From NCBI RefSeq assembly GCF_002216065.1, contig NZ_CP022282.1:1-64000 (forward strand): 64,000 nucleotides of DNA. Reading direction: 5' to 3'. The translations under genes and the position numbers were made by a program. Position 1 is the stretch's first letter, and the number at the start of each line of letters is the position of its first letter. The notes below the pieces were generated by a model. It saw nothing but the letters and a program-made list of their open reading frames with translations, made no database searches and was not told where the DNA came from. This document shows, piece by piece, positions 17,426 through 26,680 of this stretch. This stretch comes from Chryseobacterium sp. T16E-39 (lineage in GTDB: Bacteria; Bacteroidota; Bacteroidia; Flavobacteriales; Weeksellaceae).

Positions 17426-19024
17426 ATGAAATCAAATAAAAGTTTTAAAAATATATTTTTAACAGCCTCTGTTATTGGGCTGTTATCAGTCACATCGTGT
17501 GTTAACGACCTTGAGAGAGAACCTATCACAGATATTACTTCTGCAAATGTTTACAAGGATTTTGGTAATTATCCTAATATTTTAGCAAAATTATATGGTG
17601 GATTGGCCATGGGAGGCCAGGTTAGTGGAGATGGAGCAAACTATCCGGATACTGATATTAATGGAATTAATGGTGGTTTTTCTCAATATACCAGATTAAT
17701 GTATACCATGAATGTTGTTTCCACAGATGAGGCAGTTATTGCATGGAATGATGGTAATTTACATACTATTCATAAGATGACCTGGGATTCCTCTAATGAA
17801 TTTATCTCTGCCTTATATTATAGAATCTTTACTGAAATTGCTTTTTGTAATGAATTTTTGAGGAATGTAACAGATGAGAAATTAGCAGAAAATAATATTA
17901 CTGGAGATAATCTGGCTCAGGCGAAGCTAATGCGCACAGAAGCAAGATTTTTAAGAGCACAATCTTATTATCATGCACTGGATATGTTTGGAAATGTTCC
18001 ATTTGTAAAAGAAGATTATCTTCCTGGATCTGTAAATCCACCACAAAGGATTGAAAGAGCTGCTTTATTCAATTTTGTTGAACAGGAATTGTTGGCTTGT
18101 AGTAATGATTTAAAAGATCCGAAAGCAAATGTATATGGTAGAGCAGATAAAGCAGCGGCGTGGTCATTATTGGCAAGATTATATCTAAATGCTTCTGTGT
18201 ATACAGGAACACAAAGAAATAATGACTGTATTACCTACTGTAACAAAGTAATTGGAGCTGGTTACTCTTTAAAGCCTAAATATGGAGATTTGTTCCTTGC
18301 AGATAATAATCTTAATAATCCTGAAGCAATTTTCTCAATTAATTTTGATGGAATAAATACACAAACCAATGGAGGAACAACGTATCTGGTTCACGCTGCT
18401 ATAGGCGGATCAATGCAGGCTGCAGATTATGGAGTAAATGGAGGCTGGGGTGGTCTTAGAACTACAAAAGCTTTTGTAGGTAAATTCCCTGCAAATGGTG
18501 CTGATAAAAGAGGTAATTTCTTCACTACCGATCAAAATCTGGAAATTAATGATCTAGGTTCATTTAATGACGGCTATGCTTTTATTAAATTTAAAAATAT
18601 TAAAAGTAATGGAGTGGCCGGAGCTGACAAAACCTGGGTAGAAGCTGATATTCCATTGTATCGTTTAGCAGATATTTATTTAATGTATGCTGAAGCAACC
18701 CTTAGAGGGGGAAGTGGAAATATTGCCACTGCGGTAGGTTATATTAATCAATTGAGAGAAAGAGCATATGGAAATACTACTGGTGATGTTACTGCAATCA
18801 ACCTGGATTTCATTTTAGATGAAAGATCAAGAGAACTGTCATGGGAAATGACAAGAAGAACGGATCTTATTCGTTATGGAAGATATACTACAGGTGATTA
18901 TTTATGGCCATGGAAAGGAAATGTGAAAGAAGGTAAAGCAGTTGAAAGCTTTAGAAATTTATTCCCAATTCCTGCTAAAGACCTTGTAGCCAATCCTAAT
19001 TTGATTCAAAATCCCGGGTATTAA
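17426..19024 (+). CDS. susD: SusD/RagB-type glycan-binding lipoprotein
   Basis: 532-residue surface lipoprotein that caps SusC and binds glycan. The signal peptide ends in lipobox SVTSC (C at about 26), followed by the conserved N-terminal LEREPITDITSANVY. TPR-like helices (AKLMRTEARFLRAQSYYHALDMFGNVPFV) and the C-terminal SusD motif (LDFILDERSRELSWEMTRRTDLIRYGRY ... NLFPIPAKDLVANPNLIQNPGY) are complete. It lies 11 nt after susC and 21 nt before the SusE gene, so one operon is evident. Confidence 0.97.
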   Translation: MKSNKSFKNIFLTASVIGLLSVTSCVNDLEREPITDITSANVYKDFGNYPNILAKLYGGLAMGGQVSGDGANYPDTDINGINGGFSQYTRLMYTMNVVSTDEAVIAWNDGNLHTIHKMTWDSSNEFISALYYRIFTEIAFCNEFLRNVTDEKLAENNITGDNLAQAKLMRTEARFLRAQSYYHALDMFGNVPFVKEDYLPGSVNPPQRIERAALFNFVEQELLACSNDLKDPKANVYGRADKAAAWSLLARLYLNASVYTGTQRNNDCITYCNKVIGAGYSLKPKYGDLFLADNNLNNPEAIFSINFDGINTQTNGGTTYLVHAAIGGSMQAADYGVNGGWGGLRTTKAFVGKFPANGADKRGNFFTTDQNLEINDLGSFNDGYAFIKFKNIKSNGVAGADKTWVEADIPLYRLADIYLMYAEATLRGGSGNIATAVGYINQLRERAYGNTTGDVTAINLDFILDERSRELSWEMTRRTDLIRYGRYTTGDYLWPWKGNVKEGKAVESFRNLFPIPAKDLVANPNLIQNPGY

Positions 19025-19045
19025 TTTTTAAACTCAATCTGAAAA

Positions 19046-20161
19046 ATGAAACATTTTTTTAAAATATTAGCCATAGCGTTCATTGGGCTTCTCGTTATTT
19101 CATGTGATAAAGATGAGGATCAGGCTATACTTGGCGAGAACAGCCAGGGTAAAATTTCTTCGGATAAAACCAATGTCGTTCTGAATGAAGTTACTGCAGG
19201 CAACACAGCTATTAGTTTTACCTGGGTAAATCCAACCTATAATACAGCCATTGTACCTAAAAGACAAATAGAATTTGGAGTTAAAGGGAAGGGTTTTAAG
19301 GATAGTTCTGTGTTTGATGTAAGCAATGATATTACTACCATTTCGATGACTCATGCGCAACTTAATGCAGCAATGTATAGCTGTGGAGCGACTCCGGATA
19401 TTTCGAATCAAATTGAAATAAGATTAAAAACAATAGCAGGAACTGCATTTTTTTATTCCAATACGATTAATGTAACCGTAACTCCATATACTCCGAACCC
19501 GGATTTGGTTTATCCCAAAATAAATGTACCGGGAGCTTATGCTGGAGCAGCGGGTTATGCAGATTGGACTCCGGGTAATTCTCCTAATTTATTTTCACCT
19601 GGAAAGGATGGGAAATATAGAGGATTTATTTATGTAACAACCTTGGCTAGTGATAAAGGCAAATATAAATTTGCAATTAATGAGGACTGGCCGGGCAATA
19701 AAGGGGATGATGGTACACTTTCGGGTAAATTAAAAGTTGATGGTGCAGATATAGCTGCAAGTGCTGTTGGAACACATTATTTAAAAGTAGATTGGGCTGG
19801 AAATACCTACTCATCTGTGGCGGCTAATTTTGGAGTAATTGGAGATGCTACACCTACAGGTTGGAATTCAGATACTGATTTAGTATATAATCCTTCTACC
19901 AAAAAATATGAAATAGCATCTATTCAATTATCAAGTACTGGGTTGTTTAAATTCAGAGCTAATGATGATTGGGCAATGAAGTTTCAACCTTCAAATGGCG
20001 ATCAGGCATTAGTGTCAGGAACAGGAGTGCAGACATTCTTTAACATTGAAGGTACTGTAACTGGGGATTCCGGTTATAAGGTTGCCGTTACGGGAGCATA
20101 TAAAATAGAATTAGACTTACATAATTCTGCTAATTACAAATTAACGATTACAAAATTATAA
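19046..20161 (+). CDS. susE: SusE/SusF-like starch-binding lipoprotein
   Basis: 371 residues with a lipoprotein signal (lipobox VISC, C at about 20). An N-terminal SusE domain follows (KTNVVLNEVTAGNTAISFTWVNPTYN, about 42-67). Two SusE/F-type carbohydrate-binding repeats come next: GKYRGFIYVT...KGKYKFAINEDWPGN and STKKYEIASIQLSSTGLFKFRANDDWAMKF. SusE/F proteins sit on the cell surface and hold starch for the SusCD transporter. The two repeats share the K.KFxxNxDW pattern. Position between susD and GH97 is typical for maltooligosaccharide loci. A hairpin after the stop may attenuate expression of the downstream enzymes. Confidence 0.93.
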   Translation: MKHFFKILAIAFIGLLVISCDKDEDQAILGENSQGKISSDKTNVVLNEVTAGNTAISFTWVNPTYNTAIVPKRQIEFGVKGKGFKDSSVFDVSNDITTISMTHAQLNAAMYSCGATPDISNQIEIRLKTIAGTAFFYSNTINVTVTPYTPNPDLVYPKINVPGAYAGAAGYADWTPGNSPNLFSPGKDGKYRGFIYVTTLASDKGKYKFAINEDWPGNKGDDGTLSGKLKVDGADIAASAVGTHYLKVDWAGNTYSSVAANFGVIGDATPTGWNSDTDLVYNPSTKKYEIASIQLSSTGLFKFRANDDWAMKFQPSNGDQALVSGTGVQTFFNIEGTVTGDSGYKVAVTGAYKIELDLHNSANYKLTITKL

Positions 20162-20179
20162 AACAGGCTGGAATGCCTG

Positions 20180-20217
20180 ATAAAGTGTTGTTTTATTAGC
20201 AACACTTTATTTATTTT
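20180..20217 (+). terminator. Hairpin with T-rich tail between susE and GH97
   Basis: ATAAAGTGTTG (20180-20190) pairs perfectly with CAACACTTTAT (20200-20210), followed by TTATTTTT. A short CAGGC/GCCTG hairpin precedes it. Being inside the operon, it may reduce read-through so that surface proteins exceed enzymes, as in other sus loci. Confidence 0.6.
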
Positions 20218-20237
20218 TAAACATATAAATAGTCATT

Positions 20238-22394
20238 ATGAAGAAAATTACAGTTGGAGCTTTATTGTTTTCAATGATGTTTGCGGGCGTTAATGCACAA
20301 ACTTTAAAATCACCGGACGGGAAGTTCGAAATGGACTTTCAGGTAAAGCAGGGAGTACCTTATTATAACTTAAAATATAATGGGACGATAGTTGTTGAAG
20401 ATTCTAAATTGGGATTGAGATTATTTAAAGACTCAGCTATCAAATTTGCCTCTGAAATTGCGAAAGCAGACGATGCTAAATTTGATCTGAATAACGGTTT
20501 TACTAAAACAGACGAAAAAAGAGATTCTAAAAATGAAATCTGGCAGCCGATTCTTGGTGAGAAGAAAAATTATATTAATAACTATAACGAATTAGCAGTA
20601 ACCCTTAATCAGGCTTCTTCAGACAGAAGTATTGTGGTGAAGTTCAGATTGTTTAATGATGGATTAGGGTTCAGATATGAATTTCCACAACAAAAAAATC
20701 TTAACTATTTTGTCATCAGAGAAGAGGATTCTGAAATCGATTTTCCAACAGATATGAAAGCGTGGTGGATCGTAGCGGATTATGATTCTCAGGAATATCA
20801 ATACCAGGAGACAAAAATTTCTGAAATTCCTGCAAGATGGGATAAAGCTTTTGACGCCAATGCTTCACAATCATTGGTAAAAAATGCAGTTCAATCTCCT
20901 TTAATGTTAAAGAAAGAGGGAAAAACCCCTTTGTATGTTAACGTTGCGGAAGCGGCTGTTTTAGATTATCCAGCCTCTCATTTAGAAGTAGATGCTCAGA
21001 ATTTTAAATTCAAAACTCATCTTACTGGAGACAGACAAGGTGCAAAAGGATACATTCAGACACCATCTGTTACCCCTTGGAGAACGATCATTGTTTCGCC
21101 AAAAGCAGAAGAGGTGATGGATTCTAAAATGATTTTTAACCTTAATGAGCCGACAAAATATAAAGATACCTCTTACATTCACCCAACAAAATATATGGGT
21201 GTATGGTGGGAGATGATCATCGGAAAATCCCAATGGGCTTATTCTACAGCAGAAAATGTTCATTTAGATAAAACTGATTTTACTAAACTGACTCCAAACG
21301 GAAAGCATGCTGCTAATAATACAAAGGTTAAAGAGTATATTGATTTTGCGGCTGAAAATGGTTTCCAGGGACTGTTGATTGAAGGTTGGAATATTGGATG
21401 GGAAGACTGGTTCGGGCATTCCAAAGACTTTGTTTTTGATTTCATTACCCCTTACCCGGATTTTGATATCAAAATGCTGAATGACTATGCACACTCAAAG
21501 GGAATAAAATTAATCATGCACCATGAAACTTCCGGTTCAGCAGCGAACTATGAAAGATGGGCGGACAAAGCATTCCAATTGATGAATAAATATGGATATG
21601 ACGCTGTAAAAACAGGGTATGTGGGAGATATTATTCCAAGGGGAGAGCATCATTATTCTCAGTGGACGATCAACCATTTCTACAGGATTGCTGAGAAAGC
21701 GAATGAGTATAAAATCATGATCAATTCTCACGAATCCGTACGTCCAACGGGTGAAAGCCGTACCTACCCGAATTATATTTCTGCTGAAGCAGCCCGTGGA
21801 ACAGAATATGAAGCATTCGGAGGAAACAATGCGGATCACCAGACTATTTTACCATTCACAAGATGGATGGGAGGTTCAATGGACTATACTCCAGGAATTT
21901 TCCAGACTAAACTGGATTATTATTTCCCTGGGGATAAACGTTTTGTAAAAACGACTTTGGTAAAACAATTAGCGTTATATGTTACGATGTATATGCCGCT
22001 TCAGATGGCTGCTGATTTACCTGAGAATTATAAAAAGCATATGGATGCTTTCCAATTCATCAAAGATGTGGCTGCAGACTGGGATGATACCAAAATCTTA
22101 GCAGCAGAGCCTGGAGATTATGTAATCACGGCAAGAAAAGCTAAAGGAACTGATAACTGGTTTGTAGGCGGAATTACCGATGAAAACAAACGTGAGTATA
22201 CGGTAGATTTCTCTTTCCTGGATAAAGGTCAGAAATACGAGGCAACGATTTATGAAGATGGAAAAGATGCTGATTATATCGACAATCCACAAAGCTATAA
22301 TATCTACAAAAAGCAGATAACGAGCAAGTCTAAGATCAACTTTAAAATGGTAAGAAGTGGCGGTTTTGCGATCTCCATTAAACCCATAAAATAA
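20238..22394 (+). CDS. susB: Glycoside hydrolase family 97 alpha-glucosidase (SusB-like)
   Basis: 718 residues with a signal peptide (to about 20, GVNAQ), so periplasmic. It has the GH97 N-terminal beta-sandwich, a TIM barrel (GLLIEGWNIGWEDWFG, MHHETSG, NSHESVRPTGESRTYPNY, SAEAARGTEYEAF) and a C-terminal beta domain. E430, E499, E517 and E523 keep the same spacing (69, 18, 6) as E439, E508, E526 and E532 of the inverting SusB of B. thetaiotaomicron, each nine positions lower. This supports calcium-dependent inverting alpha-glucosidase chemistry on maltooligosaccharides. It stands 77 nt after susE. Confidence 0.95.
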   Translation: MKKITVGALLFSMMFAGVNAQTLKSPDGKFEMDFQVKQGVPYYNLKYNGTIVVEDSKLGLRLFKDSAIKFASEIAKADDAKFDLNNGFTKTDEKRDSKNEIWQPILGEKKNYINNYNELAVTLNQASSDRSIVVKFRLFNDGLGFRYEFPQQKNLNYFVIREEDSEIDFPTDMKAWWIVADYDSQEYQYQETKISEIPARWDKAFDANASQSLVKNAVQSPLMLKKEGKTPLYVNVAEAAVLDYPASHLEVDAQNFKFKTHLTGDRQGAKGYIQTPSVTPWRTIIVSPKAEEVMDSKMIFNLNEPTKYKDTSYIHPTKYMGVWWEMIIGKSQWAYSTAENVHLDKTDFTKLTPNGKHAANNTKVKEYIDFAAENGFQGLLIEGWNIGWEDWFGHSKDFVFDFITPYPDFDIKMLNDYAHSKGIKLIMHHETSGSAANYERWADKAFQLMNKYGYDAVKTGYVGDIIPRGEHHYSQWTINHFYRIAEKANEYKIMINSHESVRPTGESRTYPNYISAEAARGTEYEAFGGNNADHQTILPFTRWMGGSMDYTPGIFQTKLDYYFPGDKRFVKTTLVKQLALYVTMYMPLQMAADLPENYKKHMDAFQFIKDVAADWDDTKILAAEPGDYVITARKAKGTDNWFVGGITDENKREYTVDFSFLDKGQKYEATIYEDGKDADYIDNPQSYNIYKKQITSKSKINFKMVRSGGFAISIKPIK

Positions 22395-22418
22395 ATTTTA
22401 AGCATTCACTTAAAACTT

Positions 22419-22454
22419 AAACCTTACAGGTGTATGATCCTGTAAGGTTTTTTT
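22419..22454 (+). terminator. Terminator-like hairpin between GH97 and GH13 genes
   Basis: AAACCTTACAGG (22419-22430) pairs with CCTGTAAGGTTT (22439-22450) around an 8-nt loop, then TTTT. A second hairpin inside the sus gene string. Confidence 0.75.
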
Positions 22455-22467
22455 AAACCTGTCCATT

Positions 22468-24330
22468 ATGAAAAAACTATATATAATTGTAGCCCTTTCA
22501 GTTGTTTCGTTTGCTTTCTCACAATTAAAAACGTTGGAAAGGGTAGAACCTGCTTTTTGGTGGAAGGGAATGAAAAATCCTGAACTTCAGTTGTTGGTGT
22601 ATGGAAAAGATATTGCAAGTAATGAGATTGAACTGTCAGATGGCGTTACAATAAAAGATATTCAGAAAGTTGAGAATCCTAACTATATCTTTATTACCAT
22701 TAATACGGATGAGGTAAACGTCCCTGAATTTAAGATCAACATAAGAAAGGGAGAAAAAAATATAGCTTCTTATTCTTATGAACTGAGACAAAGAAATCCC
22801 AATTCAGCGGATCGGGAATCTTTTACCTCTAAAGATGTTATGTATCTGATTATGCCCGATCGCTTTGCGAATGGTGACGAAAAGAATGATTCCCGTCCTG
22901 ATCTCACTGAAAAAGCAGACAGAAACCTACCTAATGGAAGACACGGAGGTGACCTTCGCGGAATTATCAATAATCTGGATTATATTCAAAATTTGGGAGC
23001 GACATCTGTATGGTTAACTCCTGTTACTGAGGATAACGAAAAAGTGTATTCTTATCATGGATATGCACAAACGGATCTTTACAAAATCGACGGTCGTTAT
23101 GGAACCAACGAAGAATACCGTGAGTTATCCCGTGAATTGAATAAAAGGAAAATGAAGTTGGTGTTGGACTATGTCACCAATCACTGGGGAGTTTCCCATT
23201 GGATGATCAAAGACCTTCCTACAAAAGATTGGATTCACTGGTTTAAAGAAGGTGAAAATGGTTTTTATAGGTCCAATTATAAAACAACCACCCAATTTGA
23301 TACGAACGCATCTGAAATTGATACCAAATATGCCTTAGATGGGTGGTTTGATAAAACAATGCCTGATATCAATCAAAAAAATCCGCTTGTTTTAAGATAT
23401 TTGATCCAAAATGCAATCTGGTGGATTGAATATGCGGAGTTAGGAGGTTTTCGTGTGGATACCTATCCTTACAATGATAAAGAAGCAATGGCAAAATGGG
23501 CCAAAGCAATTACTGATGAATATCCAAAATTTAATATCGTAGGTGAAACCTGGCTCTATACGGCAGGTCAGATTTCAGCCTGGCAAAAAAATTCAAAAAC
23601 AGGAGAAGCAGCAAACTATAATTCTAATCTGCCTTCGGTAATGGATTTCATGCTGTATGGTGATCTTCCAAAAGCATTTAATGAAAAAGAAAGCTGGGAT
23701 AGCGGATTAATTAAATTATATAATGTATTTACCAGTGATTTCCTTTATCCGGATATCAATAATATGCTGGTCTTTTTTGAAAACCATGATACGGAAAGAT
23801 GGAATGAAATTTTTAAGGGAAATCCGGAAGCTTATAAAATGGCACTCACTGTAATTGCTACGGTGCGGGGAATTCCACAAATCTATTATGGCTCTGAGAT
23901 CGGAATGCGAGGTGATAAAAATAAGGGAGGTGATGCTGATATCAGAAGAGATTTTCCGGGAGGATGGAAATCGGATCAACAAAACGCTTTTAAGCTATCC
24001 ACGCAAACAGCAGAACAGAAACAGTTTTATGAGTTTACCCAAAAGCTTTTGAACTGGAGAAAGGGAAAAGAGGTTATTCATACAGGAAAAACTAAAAACT
24101 ATATTCCTCAGAAGAATGTTTTCGTATATTTCAGATATAATGAAAAAGACAGTGTAATGATTATTCTAAACAATGATAAAAAGGAGCAAACTCTGGATTT
24201 AAAACGCTTTAACGAATCTCTAAGCAACATTCAAAGAGGGAAAGATATCATTTCGGGAAAAGAATTTTCTTTACAAAATAGCCTAACCATACCGGCAAAA
24301 ACTTCTATGGTTATTGAATTACAAAAATAA
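22468..24330 (+). CDS. GH13 alpha-amylase/neopullulanase (SusA-like), periplasmic
   Basis: 620 residues with a cleavable signal peptide (VSFAFSQ, no lipobox), an N-terminal cyclomaltodextrinase-type domain (VEPAFWWKGMKNPELQLLVYG) and a (beta/alpha)8 barrel. Catalytic residues by motif are nucleophile D331 (GFRVDTYPY), acid/base E360 (IVGETWL) and transition-state D441 (FFENHDTERW). DYVTNHWG carries conserved region I. It hydrolyses maltooligosaccharides or cyclodextrins in the periplasm before the permease at 24898 imports the sugars. It lacks a lipoprotein signal, so it does not replace a SusG-type surface amylase, which is not encoded here. Confidence 0.94.
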   Translation: MKKLYIIVALSVVSFAFSQLKTLERVEPAFWWKGMKNPELQLLVYGKDIASNEIELSDGVTIKDIQKVENPNYIFITINTDEVNVPEFKINIRKGEKNIASYSYELRQRNPNSADRESFTSKDVMYLIMPDRFANGDEKNDSRPDLTEKADRNLPNGRHGGDLRGIINNLDYIQNLGATSVWLTPVTEDNEKVYSYHGYAQTDLYKIDGRYGTNEEYRELSRELNKRKMKLVLDYVTNHWGVSHWMIKDLPTKDWIHWFKEGENGFYRSNYKTTTQFDTNASEIDTKYALDGWFDKTMPDINQKNPLVLRYLIQNAIWWIEYAELGGFRVDTYPYNDKEAMAKWAKAITDEYPKFNIVGETWLYTAGQISAWQKNSKTGEAANYNSNLPSVMDFMLYGDLPKAFNEKESWDSGLIKLYNVFTSDFLYPDINNMLVFFENHDTERWNEIFKGNPEAYKMALTVIATVRGIPQIYYGSEIGMRGDKNKGGDADIRRDFPGGWKSDQQNAFKLSTQTAEQKQFYEFTQKLLNWRKGKEVIHTGKTKNYIPQKNVFVYFRYNEKDSVMIILNNDKKEQTLDLKRFNESLSNIQRGKDIISGKEFSLQNSLTIPAKTSMVIELQK

Positions 24331-24357
24331 TTTACATCAATTTACTTATTCTAGACT

Positions 24358-24882
24358 ATGAAAAAATTAACGATCATTTATGTACTGGCACTTTTGGTGC
24401 TTAATCTTACCCATTTATCAGGGCAATCCAAAGAGACCAAATTTGGAAAAGATAAAACGGAGATCAATACGATGCTTGACGGCTTCAATGTAGCAGCAGC
24501 AAAAGCTGATTTTGATGCTTACTTTAATTATTTTGCTGATGAATCAACATTCATTGGAACAGATGCAACTGAAGTTTGGGATAAAAAAGCCTTTATGGTT
24601 TGGGCTAAACCTTATTTCGACAAAAAGAAAACCTGGAATTTTACTTCACTTAAAAGAAATGTCTATTTCAGCAAAGATGGAAAACTGGCTTGGTTCGATG
24701 AATTATTAGATACTCAGATGAAAATTTGTCGTGGTTCGGGTGTTGTAGAAAAGATAAATGGAACCTGGAAAGTAAAGCAGTATGTTCTTTCGGTTACCGT
24801 TCCCAATGAGGTGGTAGATAAAGTGGTCGTTGAAAAAACTCCTATTGAAGATGCACTTTTACAACAACTGAAAACCAAATAA
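24358..24882 (+). CDS. Secreted NTF2-like (SnoaL-type) protein in the starch operon
   Basis: The 174-residue protein has a signal peptide of about 22 residues (...NLTHLSGQ). The rest has an NTF2/SnoaL-like pattern: INTMLDGFNVAAAKADFDAYFNYFADESTFIGTDATEVW at the start, KLAWFDELLDTQM in the middle and VVEKINGTWKVKQYVLSVTVPNE near the end. Function is unknown. It lies between GH13 (27 nt) and the MFS permease gene (15 nt), so it is cotranscribed with alpha-glucan genes and should be expressed with them. It resembles the protein at 2012 in fold but is not a close copy. Confidence 0.8.
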   Translation: MKKLTIIYVLALLVLNLTHLSGQSKETKFGKDKTEINTMLDGFNVAAAKADFDAYFNYFADESTFIGTDATEVWDKKAFMVWAKPYFDKKKTWNFTSLKRNVYFSKDGKLAWFDELLDTQMKICRGSGVVEKINGTWKVKQYVLSVTVPNEVVDKVVVEKTPIEDALLQQLKTK

Positions 24883-24897
24883 TATCTTACAGAGAGA

Positions 24898-26280
24898 ATG
24901 GGTAAAAAAGTAAAACCAAACTTGTCCATGGCTCAGATCATCAATATGAGCATGGGGTTTTTAGGAATTCAGATGGCTTTCGGTTTACAGAACGGAAATG
25001 CCAGTAGGATTCTTGCCAATTTTGGGGCTGATGTTCATGAATTATCCTGGTTTTGGTTGGTAGCCCCCGTCACAGGACTTATTGTGCAACCCATTATCGG
25101 GCATATGGGAGATAATACCTGGAGTCCATTGGGGAGAAGGAAGCCTTATTTCTTAATTGGAGCTGTTTTATGCGCAATTGGTCTGGTTTTACTTCCGAAT
25201 GCCGCTTCTGCTACGCATATGATGGCCGCTAATGTATTATTGTTAGCTGTTATATTTTTAGCAATGATGGATGCTTCTATCAATGTTGCAATGGAGCCTT
25301 TCCGTGCATTAGTGGGAGATATGCTTCCAAAGCATCAGGGAACGATAGGGTTTTCAGTTCAAACAATCCTCATTGGAATAGGGGCTGTGATAGGGTCTTA
25401 TTTACCGGATTGGCTGACCCGATTAGGTATTTCTAATGAAGCTCCTTCTGGTTTTGTAGCCAATAATGTTATTTATGCATTTTATATAGGTGCTGGAATA
25501 TTGTTATTGACTATATTATATACGATACTAAGTACAAAGGAATATTCTCCAAAAGAGTTTGCAGAATTTGAAAATGGGAAAGAAGTAGTTGAGGAACCAT
25601 CCAAATTCACGGATATCTTTAAAGATTTTGCTAAAATACCCTTACTCATGAAAAAGCTTGGTGCTGTACAATTTTTCTCATGGTTTGCCTTGTTTACCAT
25701 GTGGGTATTCACGACAAGTGCTTTAGCAACGCATCATTTGGGGCTTTCTCCCCAGGATACACATTCTGTTGAATTCAATAAAGCCGGAGATCTTACCGGG
25801 AAATTATTTGGATACTATAATTTATGGGCGATTCCATTTGCCTTTTTATTAACTCCTATTGCCAAAGTAATTGGAAAAAAACAAACACATGCTCTGGCTC
25901 TTCTTTGTGGTGGTATTGGACTAATTTCAATGTACTTTATTAAAGATGTAAGTTACCTTAAGATTTCTATGATAGGATTAGGTTTCGCATGGGCAAGTAT
26001 TCTGGCAATGCCTTATGCGATGTTAATTGATGCAATTCCTCAAAAGAAAATGGGGGTCTACATGGGAATTTTTAATTTCTTTATTGTGATTCCACAAATT
26101 ATTAATGGTCTTTTTGGAGGACCTATTGTAAGTAAGTTCTTTGGAAACTATGCTATCGGTTATGTTGTTGTGGGTGGTGTCTGCATGATTTTGGGAGCAA
26201 TTCTTACAATGATTTTTATTAAATCAGAAGATGAAACACCTAAAGAAATTGAAGAAGAAATACAGCAGGTGCATTTTTGA
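24898..26280 (+). CDS. MFS sugar permease, SLC45/sucrose-maltose transporter type
   Basis: 460 residues and about 12 membrane segments. The N-terminus (FGLQNGNASRILANFGADVHELSWFWLVAPVTGLIVQPIIG) and the loop DNTWSPLGRRKPY carry the GPH/SLC45-type signature found in bacterial maltose permeases of the MFS. The C-terminus MGVYMGIFNFFIVIPQIINGLFGGPI fits the same group. It is the last gene of the alpha-glucan locus and most probably brings maltose or glucose released by GH97 and GH13 across the inner membrane. A terminator hairpin lies 37 nt after the stop. Confidence 0.92.
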   Translation: MGKKVKPNLSMAQIINMSMGFLGIQMAFGLQNGNASRILANFGADVHELSWFWLVAPVTGLIVQPIIGHMGDNTWSPLGRRKPYFLIGAVLCAIGLVLLPNAASATHMMAANVLLLAVIFLAMMDASINVAMEPFRALVGDMLPKHQGTIGFSVQTILIGIGAVIGSYLPDWLTRLGISNEAPSGFVANNVIYAFYIGAGILLLTILYTILSTKEYSPKEFAEFENGKEVVEEPSKFTDIFKDFAKIPLLMKKLGAVQFFSWFALFTMWVFTTSALATHHLGLSPQDTHSVEFNKAGDLTGKLFGYYNLWAIPFAFLLTPIAKVIGKKQTHALALLCGGIGLISMYFIKDVSYLKISMIGLGFAWASILAMPYAMLIDAIPQKKMGVYMGIFNFFIVIPQIINGLFGGPIVSKFFGNYAIGYVVVGGVCMILGAILTMIFIKSEDETPKEIEEEIQQVHF

Positions 26281-26680
26281 TGAGGTTACAATTTAATACA
26301 TAAAACATATTAATAGAAGCGGGCTTTAGCCCGCTTTTATATTTTAATACATCCGGGAAAGCTTTGATTCAAAACATTATTTACATCTCGCAGATTTAGC
26401 AGATCCCGCAGATTTTTGGTCATTTTTAAAATATTATGAACATCAATAGGGGTGGGCTTTAGCTCACATTCTATTATTATGCATCCAAAAACGGCTTTAG
26501 CTAAAACCTAATTTTAACCTCATATTTTTAGTAAAGAATACAGATATTTTTTGACCATTTTCATTTATGATTTTCTCATAAAATGCCTTCTCTTTATTTA
26601 TACAATCAATTAGAATTTAATTTTTAATTAAGCTAAGCCTTGCTTTAAATCTCTAACTTAGATTAACCAAATAACTGAAA
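26281..26680. repeat. 400-bp intergenic region with GGCTTTAGC hairpin repeats
   Basis: No gene is seen. It holds AAGCGGGCT-TT-AGCCCGCTT (26317-26336), a strong hairpin with a TTTTA tail that can end the sus operon. A second copy, GTGGGCTTTAGCTCAC (26452-26467), lies in similar flanks (AACAT..TAATAG before, AT(A/G)CATCC after), and a third degenerate copy, ACGGCTTTAGCT, starts at 26491. Between them is a CGCAGATTTAGCAGATCCCG word (about 26387-26412). The rest is AT-rich and should contain the promoter for the GMC oxidoreductase, but no perfect TAnnTTTG is evident. Confidence 0.7.
26317..26340 (+). terminator. Terminator of the alpha-glucan operon
   Basis: Nine-base perfect arms AAGCGGGCT/AGCCCGCTT around TT, followed by TTA; 37 nt after the permease stop. 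The same hairpin occurs in repeat copies downstream, so it may be a repeat serving as a terminator. Confidence 0.65.
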
